From positions 1-54,454 of the forward strand of contig CAJTUF010000020.1 in NCBI GenBank assembly GCA_910579675.1: a DNA stretch of 54,454 nt. Reading direction: 5' to 3'. Numbering within the stretch: position 1 is the stretch's first letter; each line of letters opens with the position of its first letter. The stretch comes from an uncultured Muribaculaceae bacterium (GTDB lineage: Bacteria > Bacteroidota > Bacteroidia > Bacteroidales > Muribaculaceae). Below the pieces are notes generated by a model. It did not search any database, was not told the DNA's origin, and worked only from the letters and a program-made list of their open reading frames with translations. The position numbers were made by a program, and so were the translations under genes. Positions 41,383 to 50,174 of the stretch are shown one piece after another.

Positions 41383-41850
41383 ATGCGTAGACTCTTCCTG
41401 CTCCCTATAGTGGCATTCTCTGCTGCCGGAGCACTGTTTGCTTCCTCCGAGCCCCCCCGGACCACTCATTTCGTGTCGAAAGGGGGACGGCTTGTGGTGT
41501 TTCCCGCCGATAGTCTCGATCTGTCGGTAATGACATTCACCATCGATGGCGACACAGTGTCCCGCGAGGAGTTTTTCAAGCTCGACCGCAACCAGATCCG
41601 CACACTTGAGGTAACTCCGGCTCCGGCCAATCTTATCGAGGTCGAGACTCATGCAGCTGCCATGCAGCCGCTCCAGCCCGATTCGCTCCCCGGCGAGATC
41701 GACTATGTGGTCGATGGAGTTGTGGTTGACCGCGCGGCCTACTCTTCCATTCCACCATCAGCCATTGCCTCGATAACGGTGTTCAAGGGTGTCCGTCCCC
41801 GCATGATTATCACCACAACCAAAGGGATCAAGCGCAACCTCAAGGAATAA
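41383..41850 (+). CDS. secreted protein with two TonB-plug-like repeats
   Basis: A 155-residue exported protein with signal peptide (about 1-20, ending LFA). Residues 51-89 and 107-146 align to each other without gaps: TFTIDGDTVSREEF...IRTLEVTPAPANLIEVET against DYVVDGVVVDRAAY...IASITVFKGVRPRMIITT. The pattern (strand, DG turn, helix, strand, strand) matches the TonB-dependent receptor plug-type unit, which also decorates the C-terminus of some BlaR1-like proteins. There is no barrel. Function unknown; a protein-interaction module is plausible. Confidence 0.7.
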   Translation: MRRLFLLPIVAFSAAGALFASSEPPRTTHFVSKGGRLVVFPADSLDLSVMTFTIDGDTVSREEFFKLDRNQIRTLEVTPAPANLIEVETHAAAMQPLQPDSLPGEIDYVVDGVVVDRAAYSSIPPSAIASITVFKGVRPRMIITTTKGIKRNLKE

Positions 41851-41900
41851 TCTGCTCCTGTCTCTGTCGCGACGCAGGATAATCACCCCTATGTGTGTCT

Positions 41901-42518
41901 ATGTCTCCAACTGATTTCGATTTCATTTCATCATCGCTCAAAGTGCCGCATGAGCTCGAAGGCTCTGCTGTGACACTCTATGGCGCATCTTCCCCCGATA
42001 TACCGCAAATATATAAAAAAGCCGCCTACGACCTCGGCCAGACTATAGCCCACATGGGGCTTGCTGTGGTGTGTGGAGGAGGATCGGCAGGCCTCATGGG
42101 CGCCGCTACCGATGGTGCTCTCTCGGCCGGTGGCACAGTGGTAGGGGTGTTGCCGCAGTTTATGATAAGCAACGGTTGGAATCATCCCCTGCTCACCCAC
42201 ACCATCCCGGTTCCCGACATGCACACCCGTAAAGCTATCATGGCGCGTCTTGCGGGGGTAGCCGTGGCCATGCCCGGAGGAATCGGCACCTTCGAGGAGC
42301 TCTTCGAGATTATCACTTGGAAGCAGCTCGGTCTCTGGCCGGGCAAGATAGTGATGCTCAACACCGATGGATATTATGATCCAATCCTCGCCATGCTTGA
42401 CAGGGCTGAGGCTCAAAACTTCCTCCGTCGCCACGGCAACGGAGGACAACCGCTTTTCACCGTCGCCGCCACAGCAGCTGAGGCCGGAGAGATAATAAGT
42501 GCCGAGCTATGCGACTGA
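41901..42518 (+). CDS. LOG family protein (nucleoside monophosphate phosphoribohydrolase-like)
   Basis: A 205-residue Rossmann-fold protein of the LOG (TIGR00730) family, which splits nucleoside 5'-monophosphates such as AMP or cytokinin nucleotides into base and ribose 5-phosphate. The diagnostic motif PGGIGTFEELFE is present, as are GGGSAGLMGAATDGAL and the VPDMHTRKAIM region containing the catalytic-site Arg. ATG 41901 is preferred to a GTG six bases earlier. It overlaps the DUF4271 gene by 10 bp. Confidence 0.92.
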   Translation: MSPTDFDFISSSLKVPHELEGSAVTLYGASSPDIPQIYKKAAYDLGQTIAHMGLAVVCGGGSAGLMGAATDGALSAGGTVVGVLPQFMISNGWNHPLLTHTIPVPDMHTRKAIMARLAGVAVAMPGGIGTFEELFEIITWKQLGLWPGKIVMLNTDGYYDPILAMLDRAEAQNFLRRHGNGGQPLFTVAATAAEAGEIISAELCD

Positions 42519-43324
42519 TCATGATGCCCGACTCTGTGGCCCATCTCCGTGCTCTCTTCCTGTCGCGCACGTGTGTGGCCGATGAGGCACCGCAGGCACT
42601 CGCCGAGGCTTCCGGTTCTCATGTCGGAGTGGTGGAGTACACCACTGGAATCCGTCCGGAGGAGCGTCCTCTCCTTCCCGGCTACGATGATGGCGTCACG
42701 GCTCTCGTGACAGGCATCTTCGTGCTGCTATCCATAAGCGTCAGCCGCCACACTACCTTTCTCAAGACCTTTGCCTCGGCGCTCCTTTCGGGACGGCGCC
42801 GCAGCAATACATTCGACGACCATACTGTCGACGAGACCCGCATCACCGCCGCACTCCTTCTCATATGCTGTGTGTGTGAAGGAATACTCATTTATTTCGG
42901 CGCCGTGTTGGGTGGTTTTTCGGGGGCTCCATTTGGAGCTATCGCCTCTGCATCGGGCGCTGCTTTTTTGCTGTTGGCCATCCAGACTGCGGCCTATTGT
43001 CTAATAGGTTATGCCTTCTCTCTCCATCAAGGCGATACCCTGCAGTGGGTGCGCGGCTTCTTTGCCTCGCAGGCTCTGCTGGGTCTGATGCTCACCGTTC
43101 CGGCTCTGTCGCTTATCTTTTATCCGGGTGCGGCGGCCATAGTTGTATGGGTTGGAGTGGCCCTCTACGTCATAGCGCGGCTTCTGTTCTTCAGCAAAGG
43201 CTTTAGGTTTTTTTACACAAATTTATTCTCCCTTCTCTACTTTATTTTGTACCTTTGCACCGTCGAAATCGCCCCGATTCTGTTTATGTGGCGTATGAGC
43301 ACAAAAATCAACGGTTTCATTTAA
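42509..43324 (+). CDS. DUF4271 membrane protein
   Basis: A 271-residue integral membrane protein with about six predicted helices in the last 200 residues and a 65-residue soluble N-terminus. Features fit DUF4271: ISVSRHTTFLKTF, the long hydrophobic runs, and the end FRFFYTNLFSLLYFILYLCTVEIAPILF. In Bacteroidales this family is typically encoded just before hemD, as here (65 bp). Its function is unknown. Confidence 0.88.
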   Translation: MRLIMMPDSVAHLRALFLSRTCVADEAPQALAEASGSHVGVVEYTTGIRPEERPLLPGYDDGVTALVTGIFVLLSISVSRHTTFLKTFASALLSGRRRSNTFDDHTVDETRITAALLLICCVCEGILIYFGAVLGGFSGAPFGAIASASGAAFLLLAIQTAAYCLIGYAFSLHQGDTLQWVRGFFASQALLGLMLTVPALSLIFYPGAAAIVVWVGVALYVIARLLFFSKGFRFFYTNLFSLLYFILYLCTVEIAPILFMWRMSTKINGFI

Positions 43325-43389
43325 AGCCTCTATCCCCCTCGGATTTGAGCGATATATTTTCTTCACCTCACACTTAGACAGTCTCTGAC

Positions 43390-44145
43390 GTGAAAATCAA
43401 AAAAATATTAATCTCACAGCCAAAACCTACCGACGACCGTTTCAACGAGCTTTCGCGTCGCTATGACGTAGAGATGGTCTTCCGTCCGTTTATCAAGGTA
43501 GAAGGTCTGACAGCCAAGGAGTTCAGACAGCAGAAAATCAACATCAACGATTTTACCGCCATCGTGTTTACGGCCAAGACGGCGATAGATCATTTCTTCC
43601 GCCTCTGCGAGGAGATGAGAATCACCATCCCCGACACAATGAAGTATTTCTGCACCTCCGAGCAGATAGCCAACTATCTCCAGAAATATATAGTATATCG
43701 CAAGCGCAAGATCTTTTTCGGTGCTACCGGTAAGCTCGACGATCCCCAGCTTCAGGCCAGCATGTCCCGCCACAGCAAGGAAAAATTCCTCTATGCCGTT
43801 AGCGACGTTCACTCCGATGCCGGCACCAATGTGCTTGACAATATCGGCCTGAACTACACCAAGGCTGTGATGTATCGCACGGTGAGCAACAATTTCGGAC
43901 CCGATGAGCCCTTTGACTATGATATGCTCATCTTCTTCTCTCCTTCCGGCATCGACTCCCTCATGAAAAATTTCCCCGACTTCAATCAGGGCGAGATTGT
44001 GATAGGATGTCTCGGACAAGCCACCGCCCAGGCGGTGGAGGCCGCAGGTCTGCGTCTCGATTTCCAGGCCGGTACAGCAGCCAATCCGTCGATTGTCAAC
44101 GCCATCGAAAAGTGTATCGTGGAGCGCAACGGCGCTCCCGAGTGA
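43390..44145 (+). CDS. hemD: uroporphyrinogen-III synthase-like protein
   Basis: A 251-residue protein of the HemD fold (two alpha/beta domains). It shows KKILISQPKPT at the start, AIVFTAKTAIDHFF, SEQIANYLQKY, MLIFFSPSGIDSLMKNF and VIGCLGQATAQAVEAAGL, the pattern of the second domain. HemD closes hydroxymethylbilane to uroporphyrinogen III in tetrapyrrole synthesis. It starts at GTG 43390. No other haem gene is adjacent; the DUF4271-hemD-rnpA-yidD order is a conserved Bacteroidales neighbourhood. Confidence 0.88.
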   Translation: MKIKKILISQPKPTDDRFNELSRRYDVEMVFRPFIKVEGLTAKEFRQQKININDFTAIVFTAKTAIDHFFRLCEEMRITIPDTMKYFCTSEQIANYLQKYIVYRKRKIFFGATGKLDDPQLQASMSRHSKEKFLYAVSDVHSDAGTNVLDNIGLNYTKAVMYRTVSNNFGPDEPFDYDMLIFFSPSGIDSLMKNFPDFNQGEIVIGCLGQATAQAVEAAGLRLDFQAGTAANPSIVNAIEKCIVERNGAPE

Positions 44146-44211
44146 CATTTCCCCGATCCTGTTTCAATCAAAATTCATACACCACCACAACAACCCTCCT
44201 TGCCGATAAGC

Positions 44212-44616
44212 ATGAAAGGCCTTCGTCTTTACAAGATCGAGAAACTCTGCAGCCCTATCGCTGTTGATCTCCTCTTTGCTCCGGGCGAAAGCCTTGCCTC
44301 TGCCATAGCTTATCCTTGGAGGGCTGTGTGGCGTGTAAACAGCGACCGCAGGCCCCAATGCCCGCGGTTTCTTATTTCGGTGCCCAAGAAGCGTCTGCGC
44401 CATGCCGTTGATCGCGTGACAATGCGCCGGCGCTGCCGCGAGGCCTATCGTCTGAGCCGCGACCTTCTGCCGCGCGATTGCCGCCTCGACATAGCCTTTA
44501 TCTACGTGGCTCAGTCGCTCACGCCCTATGCGCGTACAGCTGCCTCAATGCGTAAGCTATTGGGCCGTATGGCGGCTTCTCTTCCCCCCGTTTCAACCGA
44601 TGAAGATGCTGGCTAA
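44212..44616 (+). CDS. rnpA: ribonuclease P protein component
   Basis: The 134-residue basic protein subunit of RNase P, which matures tRNA 5' ends. It contains KIEKLCSP at the start and the core VPKKRLRHAVDRVTMRRRCREAYRL, corresponding to the family's RNR motif (here the Asn is replaced by Thr). ATG 44212 is chosen over a TTG at 44200. The last 17 bp overlap yidD. Confidence 0.93.
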   Translation: MKGLRLYKIEKLCSPIAVDLLFAPGESLASAIAYPWRAVWRVNSDRRPQCPRFLISVPKKRLRHAVDRVTMRRRCREAYRLSRDLLPRDCRLDIAFIYVAQSLTPYARTAASMRKLLGRMAASLPPVSTDEDAG

Positions 44617-44830
44617 GGCTCTTTCGATGGTGCTGATACTCCCCATCAGGTTTTATCAGGCTGCCATATCGCCGATGCTGCCGCAATCGTGTCGTTTCTA
44701 CCCCTCGTGTAGCGCCTATGCTATCGAGGCGTTGAGGCGACACGGGCCTTTCAAGGGCTCATGGCTCGCTGCGCGCCGCATACTCCGCTGCCATCCCTGG
44801 GGTGGCTCGGGCTACGATCCTGTGCCATGA
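44600..44830 (+). CDS. yidD: membrane protein insertion efficiency factor YidD
   Basis: A 76-residue membrane-associated protein. The family core is complete: PIRFYQAAISPMLPQSCRFYPSCSAYAIEAL, with the cysteines, followed by RRILRCHPWGGSGYDPVP. It assists YidC-dependent insertion. It overlaps rnpA by 17 bp, and its stop shares ATGA with the tatD-like gene, so the three are translationally linked. Confidence 0.95.
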   Translation: MKMLAKALSMVLILPIRFYQAAISPMLPQSCRFYPSCSAYAIEALRRHGPFKGSWLAARRILRCHPWGGSGYDPVP

Positions 44831-45384
44831 CGATGATCACCCTCCCGCAATCGCTCCGTGATGCAGTCGACGACTGGCACACTCACAATCAGTCGGCCCG
44901 CCGCGCCATAATCAATCTCCCCGATCCCGGATCGCCACGCGAGCCGGGTGCGCTCTATTCAGCCGGTATATATCCATGGCTCGCCGACAGCTCCGATCTC
45001 GACGAGCGGCTCGCGCGCCTGCGTTCGGTGGCCGGAGAGCCCGACGTTGTGGCCATAGGCGAGGCCGGGCTCGACCGGTTGCGTGGCCCCGGGCTCGATG
45101 TGCAGATGCCTCTTTTTATTTCTCAGGCCCGCATAGCCGACGCGGTTGGGAAACCGCTCATAATCCATGCTGTGCGCACTATCCCCGAGATCATATCGGC
45201 CCATAAGAGCCTCAAACCGCGTGTGGCTTGGATCATTCATGGCTTCAGAGGATCGCCCGAGGCGGCAAAGCAGCTGCTCGCGCGCCCCGGTATATATATA
45301 TCCATAGGGGCGAAATATCGCCCCGAGGCGGTAGAGCTGATCCCCGCCGACAGGCTCCTGCGGGAGACCGATCAGGAGGGATAG
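44827..45384 (+). CDS. TatD-family hydrolase, shortened at the C-terminus
   Basis: A 185-residue metal-dependent hydrolase of the TatD family (3'-5' exonuclease or related). Metal-site residues are visible: WHTH (first His pair), GEAGLD (Glu), LIIHAVR (His), WIIHGFRG (His) and the final RETD (Asp). The protein stops four residues after ETD, whereas relatives usually continue for 20 to 30 residues with a closing helix. The 3' end overlaps the convergent luxS gene by 13 bp. The active site is complete, so it may still function. Confidence 0.82.
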   Translation: MTMITLPQSLRDAVDDWHTHNQSARRAIINLPDPGSPREPGALYSAGIYPWLADSSDLDERLARLRSVAGEPDVVAIGEAGLDRLRGPGLDVQMPLFISQARIADAVGKPLIIHAVRTIPEIISAHKSLKPRVAWIIHGFRGSPEAAKQLLARPGIYISIGAKYRPEAVELIPADRLLRETDQEG

Positions 45385-45854
45385 TTGAGATTGTCGTAGG
45401 CCGGATGCTCCAGCACCTCGACGAGATAGCGGCGGGCAGCATCACGGGCTCCGTCGGGATCCATGAAGGTCCAGTTGCCGCAGTCGCGTGGGCTCGCACC
45501 GGGTATCTCCCCCTCATATGAAGCTATAAAGGCCATGGTGTCCTTGACCAGAGGCAGTATGTCGCTGCTGCTGTAGTCGCCCGCCACAAGCAGATAATTT
45601 CCGGTGCAGCACCCCATAGGCCCCCAATAGACAATCTTCGGCCCCCACTCGGGGTGGTTGCGGAGATAGGTGGCTGCAAGATGTTCCATGGCGTGGAGCG
45701 CCCGGGGGCTCAGCGCCTCCTCGCGGTTGGGGCGGGTCATGCGTATGTCAAAAGTGGTGACAGTATCGCCGGATGCGGTGACATCGCGGCGCGACACAAA
45801 TATGCCTCGCTCAAGGCGGTTGTGGTCGATAGTGAAGCTTGCTATTTTTTCCAT
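45372..45854 (-). CDS. luxS: S-ribosylhomocysteine lyase
   Basis: Converts S-ribosylhomocysteine to homocysteine and DPD, the autoinducer-2 precursor, in the activated-methyl cycle. The 160 residues match the family. Motifs: ASFTIDHNRL at the start, FDIRMTRPN, the metal site HAMEH, the catalytic Cys in GPMGCCTGNY, and the third metal ligand in RDCGNW. ATG 45854 is preferred over an in-frame start 18 bp upstream. A -7 box TAATTTTG (45868-45861, minus strand) lies 6 bp before it. It is convergent with, and overlaps, the tatD-like gene. Confidence 0.96.
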   Translation of the reverse strand: MEKIASFTIDHNRLERGIFVSRRDVTASGDTVTTFDIRMTRPNREEALSPRALHAMEHLAATYLRNHPEWGPKIVYWGPMGCCTGNYLLVAGDYSSSDILPLVKDTMAFIASYEGEIPGASPRDCGNWTFMDPDGARDAARRYLVEVLEHPAYDNLNYPS

Positions 45855-45865
45855 ATTGCGCAAAA

Positions 45866-45897
45866 TTAGCAAAAATCATCCTTTTTATATACCTTTG
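45866..45897 (+). promoter_or_regulatory. promoter TTAG-N20-TACCTTTG of upp
   Basis: TTAG (45866-45869), 20 bp, TACCTTTG (45890-45897); one mismatch in the -33 box. It overlaps the luxS -7 box on the other strand, so the two promoters are divergent and may compete. Confidence 0.6.
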
Positions 45898-45928
45898 CAC
45901 CACACAATCCAACCAACCCCACCCTACC

Positions 45929-46582
45929 ATGAACGTAATCAATTTTGCCGACACCCCTTCGCTGGTCGGCCAATATATGACAGAGCTCCGCGATGTCAAC
46001 GTGCAGGGCGATATGCTCCGCTTCCGCCGCAACCTTGAGCGCATAGGCGAGATCATGGCCTATGAGATAAGCAAGACCCTTCGCTACGATGAGGTGGAGA
46101 TCAATACTCCGCTCTCCGAGTGCCGGTCGCCTCGCCTTGCCGAGAAGCTTGTGCTCGCCACTATATTCCGCGCCGGGGTGCCATTCCATCAGGGATTCCT
46201 GAATTTCTTCGATCATGCCGAGAATGCTTTCGTGTCGGCCTACCGCAAGTACAAGGAGAAGGAAAACTTTGATGTGTTCATTGAATACATAGCTTCGCCG
46301 CGCCTCGACGGCAAGACCGTGATCATTGCCGACCCGATGCTTGCCACCGGAGCTTCGATGGAACTCAGCTACCGCGCTCTCCTCACCAAGGGTGAGCCCG
46401 AGCGCATACATGTTGCTTCGGTCATCGCATCGCAGGCGGCCGTTGACTATATCGCGGCCCACTTCCCCGCCGACAAGACCACTCTCTGGGTGGGTGCCAT
46501 CGACAGCGAGATCAACTCCCACTCCTACATAGTGCCCGGTCTGGGCGATGCCGGCGATCTCGCCTACGGCATCAAGGAATGA
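45929..46582 (+). CDS. upp: uracil phosphoribosyltransferase
   Basis: Salvages uracil with PRPP to UMP. The 217 residues include LRDVNVQGDMLRFRRNLERIGEIMAYEI, the PRPP-binding loop VIIADPMLATGASM, and a C-terminal SYIVPGLGDAGDLAYG (uracil-binding region). ATG 45929 follows a promoter with about 25 nt of leader. It is divergent from luxS. Confidence 0.95.
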   Translation: MNVINFADTPSLVGQYMTELRDVNVQGDMLRFRRNLERIGEIMAYEISKTLRYDEVEINTPLSECRSPRLAEKLVLATIFRAGVPFHQGFLNFFDHAENAFVSAYRKYKEKENFDVFIEYIASPRLDGKTVIIADPMLATGASMELSYRALLTKGEPERIHVASVIASQAAVDYIAAHFPADKTTLWVGAIDSEINSHSYIVPGLGDAGDLAYGIKE

Positions 46583-46666
46583 GTGGTGGCATTTTTGCCG
46601 CTCAAGCAAGCCATTTTTTCAGCACCCTCCTGCCGCTTATGATTTCAAAGGGTGCTCTCAGAAGCT

Positions 46667-46713
46667 AAAATCAGGCCCAAGCTCCGGTAAGTCAGGAGCT
46701 TGGGCATGATTTT
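46667..46713. terminator. bidirectional terminator
   Basis: An 11-bp GC stem (46675-46685 with 46695-46705) extended by AAAATCA/TGATTTT, between the convergent upp and M48 genes. Another inverted repeat (46621-46627 with 46650-46656) lies just upstream. Confidence 0.85.
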
Positions 46714-46745
46714 GTGTGTCGTGTTCAGCGGCCTGAAAAATTGCG

Positions 46746-47549
46746 TCACTGAGCTTTGACCACGAAGCCGTCTTTTTGTGCCTTTTTGGTCATGCGGTCG
46801 ATGCGGCTACCTACGTCGGGGTGGGAAGAGAAGAGCTGGCTGAGTGCTGTTGATCCTCCTCCGCCCGCTTGTTGCTCCATGGCCTGAAGTTTGCGGAAAG
46901 CATAGACCATAGATGTTGGATTGTGGCCCGATGCCTTCAGAAACGAGTAGCCATAGTCGTCGGCATTCTGCTCCTGCTTGCGGCTGAACTTGGAGCTGAC
47001 GAGCGCATTGCCAACCTGAGCCAGTTGCGAGTCGGTGAGAGTGGCAACGGTGTTGCTCGTCGAGGCGAGTCCGTCTTTTATTGCATCATTCATAAGTGCC
47101 TGCTTGAAGGCATTGCGCGAGTCGTGGTGGGCCACATGGCCTATCTCGTGGCCTATAACGCCTAATACCTCATCGTCGGTCATCACATCCATCAATCCGG
47201 TATATACCCTCACGCTGCCGTCGGCACACGCAAAGGCATTTACCTCCTCGTTTTTGTAGACTTTGAAATTGAGTGGCACTCCGTCGACATCGGTTATGCC
47301 TTTGGTGATACGCGCGAGGCGCTGTGAATATGGATTGGAGGGAGGGAGCACCTCGTTGACCGAGTCGCTGTAATGGACATACTCGGCCACATAGCCCACC
47401 ACCTGGTCGTCGCTGAGCGTAACGGCCTGTACGCCCTTCACGATGCCCTGAAGCAGTCGGCCCACATTGAACTGGGCCTGGGCCTCACCTGCGCCAAACA
47501 TAAGCGCCGCAGCGGCCACTATCGCCGTAAGTATGGATCGGAGTTTCAT
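46746..47549 (-). CDS. M48 family metalloprotease
   Basis: A 267-residue exported zinc protease. The signal peptide is about 1-25 (ending GEAQAQ). The metal motif GVIGHEIGHVAHHD (HExxH) and the third ligand in EQNADDYG are present, as in BepA/LoiP/Oma1-type M48 enzymes. ATG 47549 begins the signal peptide; the frame continues upstream without relevance. Probable periplasmic quality-control role (inference). Confidence 0.92.
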   Translation of the reverse strand: MKLRSILTAIVAAAALMFGAGEAQAQFNVGRLLQGIVKGVQAVTLSDDQVVGYVAEYVHYSDSVNEVLPPSNPYSQRLARITKGITDVDGVPLNFKVYKNEEVNAFACADGSVRVYTGLMDVMTDDEVLGVIGHEIGHVAHHDSRNAFKQALMNDAIKDGLASTSNTVATLTDSQLAQVGNALVSSKFSRKQEQNADDYGYSFLKASGHNPTSMVYAFRKLQAMEQQAGGGGSTALSQLFSSHPDVGSRIDRMTKKAQKDGFVVKAQ

Positions 47550-47812
47550 ATTCTTGTTGTTAAGTGGATATATTGAGGAAAACATTTTCAGACACCGCGA
47601 TGGTTCACCCCTCAGAAGAGGCGGGGGAGGGGAGTGGTGTTGCATTTCCGCCTCTGCGTCGTGCGGGTGCTTTTATGTCGCGAAATTACTTTTTTTCTGT
47701 GATATATCCCAATCCCGGCGCCCGTGAGATAATCATGGTGCCGGAAATGGGGTGTGCAGGCTTTGTGTGGCTTAATTGTTGTGGAGCGCTCTATGGATAT
47801 TCTTTTTTTGCT

Positions 47813-47820
47813 TATCTTTG
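47813..47820 (+). promoter_or_regulatory. -7 promoter element TATCTTTG
   Basis: A TAnnTTTG match 9 bp before the ybeY ATG. No -33 TTTG at the usual distance. Confidence 0.45.
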
Positions 47821-47829
47821 TAGCTTGTT

Positions 47830-48267
47830 ATGAGAATGAAGTTTACCTGGAATTCTGAAAATGTGGCGCTCCCGGCCATCGACTATCCTGCGGTCGAGGC
47901 GTGGCTCGCCGAGGTGGCCGGGATGCACGAGCGATCCATCGGCCGTCTCAACTATATTTTTACCGACGACCCCTCGATGCTTGATCTCAACCGCAGGGCT
48001 CTCGGTCATGATTATTTTACCGATATAATCACCTTCGACTACTCCACCCCCTCGATAGTGGCCGGCGATATGTATATCTCGCTCGACACTGTGGCGTCGA
48101 ATGCCGAGCTTGTTGGCGCAACATATATGGCTGAGCTTCATCGTGTTATAGTCCACGGGCTGCTTCACCTGTGTGGCATCGACGATAAGGGCCCGGGTCA
48201 GCGCGAGATTATGGAACACAATGAAAACCAGGCTCTTGCCCGCCTGTCTAAATCTGCTTTGTCATGA
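47830..48267 (+). CDS. ybeY: endoribonuclease YbeY
   Basis: A 145-residue zinc ribonuclease for 16S rRNA 3' maturation and 70S quality control. The catalytic HxxxHxxGxDD-type motif is HGLLHLCGIDDKGPGQREIMEHNE. SIGRLNYIFTDDPSMLDLNR and DIITFDYS are also typical. Its stop shares ATGA with the mnmG start. Confidence 0.95.
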   Translation: MRMKFTWNSENVALPAIDYPAVEAWLAEVAGMHERSIGRLNYIFTDDPSMLDLNRRALGHDYFTDIITFDYSTPSIVAGDMYISLDTVASNAELVGATYMAELHRVIVHGLLHLCGIDDKGPGQREIMEHNENQALARLSKSALS

Positions 48268-50147
48268 CCCGCGACTATGATGTGATAGTGGTTGGCGGCG
48301 GCCACGCCGGATGTGAGGCCGCTGTGGCGTCGGCGCGTCTCGGAGCCCGCACTCTCCTTATATCCCACGATCTCGACCGTGTGGCCCAGATGAGCTGCAA
48401 TCCTGCCGTAGGTGGCATTGCCAAGGGGCAGATAGTGCGCGAGATCGACGCTCTCGGAGGCCAGATGGGTATTGTCACCGACCGCGCTTCGATACAGTTC
48501 AGGATGCTCAACCGATCCAAGGGACCGGCTATGTGGAGCCCTCGCGCCCAGTGCGACCGAATGCGCTTTTCGGCGCTATGGCGCGATATACTCGAAAGCA
48601 CCCCCGGCCTCTATCTTTGGCAGGATGAGGTGTCGGGTCTTACATTCGACCCCGACGGGCGCTTGTCGGGAGTGGTCACCCGCCTCGGCGCGCAGATGCG
48701 GGGCAGGGGAGTGGTGGTCACTGCCGGAACATTTCTCAATGGACTGATGCATGTGGGAAGAGTGATGACCGAGGGTGGTCGTGTGGCTGAGCCCGCGGCC
48801 CACGGATTGACCGAGCAGCTTGTGAGCCTCGGATTCGAGGCCGGACGTATGAAGACCGGCACGCCGGTGCGCATCGATGGACGCACGGTGCGCTACGAGC
48901 TCACCACTACCCAGCATGGCGATGACGATTGGCACCACTTCTCATATCTCCCTGAGTCGCGCCGCGAGCTGCCGCAGCGTCCGTGTTACATCATGTACAC
49001 CTCCGAGGCAACCCACGAGATATTGAGGCGCGGCCTGCCCGACTCGCCTCTGTTCAACGGCCAGATCCAGAGCATCGGCCCACGCTATTGCCCGAGCATC
49101 GAGACCAAGATTGTGACATTTGCCGACAAAACCGAGCACCAGCTCTTTCTCGAGCCCGAGGGTGTCGACACCTGCGAGATGTATCTCAACGGATTTTCGT
49201 CGTCGCTTCCGATGGATGTTCAGGTCGATGCGCTCCACACCATTCCGGCCCTTGCCGAGGTGGAGATCTACCGGCCCGGCTACGCGATAGAATACGACTA
49301 TTTCCCGCCCACACAGCTGCGCCACTCGCTGGAGACGAAGCTCATCCCAGGCCTCTTTTTCGCGGGCCAGATCAACGGCACCACCGGTTATGAGGAGGCC
49401 GCAGGCCAGGGCCTCGTGGCGGGTGTCAATGCGGCGCGATATGTCAGGGGGGAGAGTCCGCTGGTGCTGTCGCGCGACAATTCATATATCGGAGTGCTGA
49501 TCGACGACCTCGTCACCAAGGGGGTCGACGAGCCCTACCGCATGTTTACCTCCCGGGCCGAATACCGCATCCTGCTCCGTCAGGATGATGCCGATATGCG
49601 CCTCACCCCGATAGGCCGTGCCATAGGACTCGCATCGCAGGAGCGCTACGATCTTATGGTGTCGAAGCGCGATCAGCGCGATGCTCTTCTCGCTGCCGCG
49701 CGCTCGATCAAGGTGGCTCCCTCAGCCATCAATCCGTTTCTCGAAGAGAGGTCGACGTCGCCGCTTCGTCAGAGCGCGAGCATCTACGATCTCGCCGCGC
49801 GCCCGCAGTTGTCGCTCTCGATTCTCGCTGAGAGGGTAGGGGAGTGGGCCTCGTGGATCGACAGCAATATCGATCCGGCCCGGCGTCTTGAGATTGTTGA
49901 GGCGGCTGAGGTGATAGTTAAATATAGCGGCTATATCGACCGCGAGCGTCAGGTGGCCGAGAAGATCCGGCGCCTTGAAGATGTCAAGTTGCGTGGCCGA
50001 TTCGACTATTCATCCATAGCCTCGCTCTCTACCGAGGCGCGTCAGAAACTCGCCGCCATAGATCCCGACGACATAGGCCAGGCCTCGCGCATCCCCGGGG
50101 TGAGTCCTGCCGATATCAACATCCTTCTCCTGCTTTGCGGTCGTTGA
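48264..50147 (+). CDS. mnmG: tRNA uridine-5-carboxymethylaminomethyl modification enzyme, MnmG subunit
   Basis: FAD-dependent partner of MnmE that modifies U34 of certain tRNAs. The 627 residues start with the dinucleotide fold VIVVGGGHAGCEAAVASARLG and include SCNPAVGGIAKGQIVREIDALGG, the catalytic-loop region RPCYIMYTSEATHEI, and AGQINGTTGYEEAAGQGLVAGVNAA. It is complete to the C-terminal ADINILLLLCG. It is co-translated with ybeY, and a parS-like palindrome lies just past its stop. Confidence 0.97.
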   Translation: MTRDYDVIVVGGGHAGCEAAVASARLGARTLLISHDLDRVAQMSCNPAVGGIAKGQIVREIDALGGQMGIVTDRASIQFRMLNRSKGPAMWSPRAQCDRMRFSALWRDILESTPGLYLWQDEVSGLTFDPDGRLSGVVTRLGAQMRGRGVVVTAGTFLNGLMHVGRVMTEGGRVAEPAAHGLTEQLVSLGFEAGRMKTGTPVRIDGRTVRYELTTTQHGDDDWHHFSYLPESRRELPQRPCYIMYTSEATHEILRRGLPDSPLFNGQIQSIGPRYCPSIETKIVTFADKTEHQLFLEPEGVDTCEMYLNGFSSSLPMDVQVDALHTIPALAEVEIYRPGYAIEYDYFPPTQLRHSLETKLIPGLFFAGQINGTTGYEEAAGQGLVAGVNAARYVRGESPLVLSRDNSYIGVLIDDLVTKGVDEPYRMFTSRAEYRILLRQDDADMRLTPIGRAIGLASQERYDLMVSKRDQRDALLAAARSIKVAPSAINPFLEERSTSPLRQSASIYDLAARPQLSLSILAERVGEWASWIDSNIDPARRLEIVEAAEVIVKYSGYIDRERQVAEKIRRLEDVKLRGRFDYSSIASLSTEARQKLAAIDPDDIGQASRIPGVSPADINILLLLCGR

Positions 50148-50174
50148 TGGGATCGCAGAGGCGCGGGAAACCAT

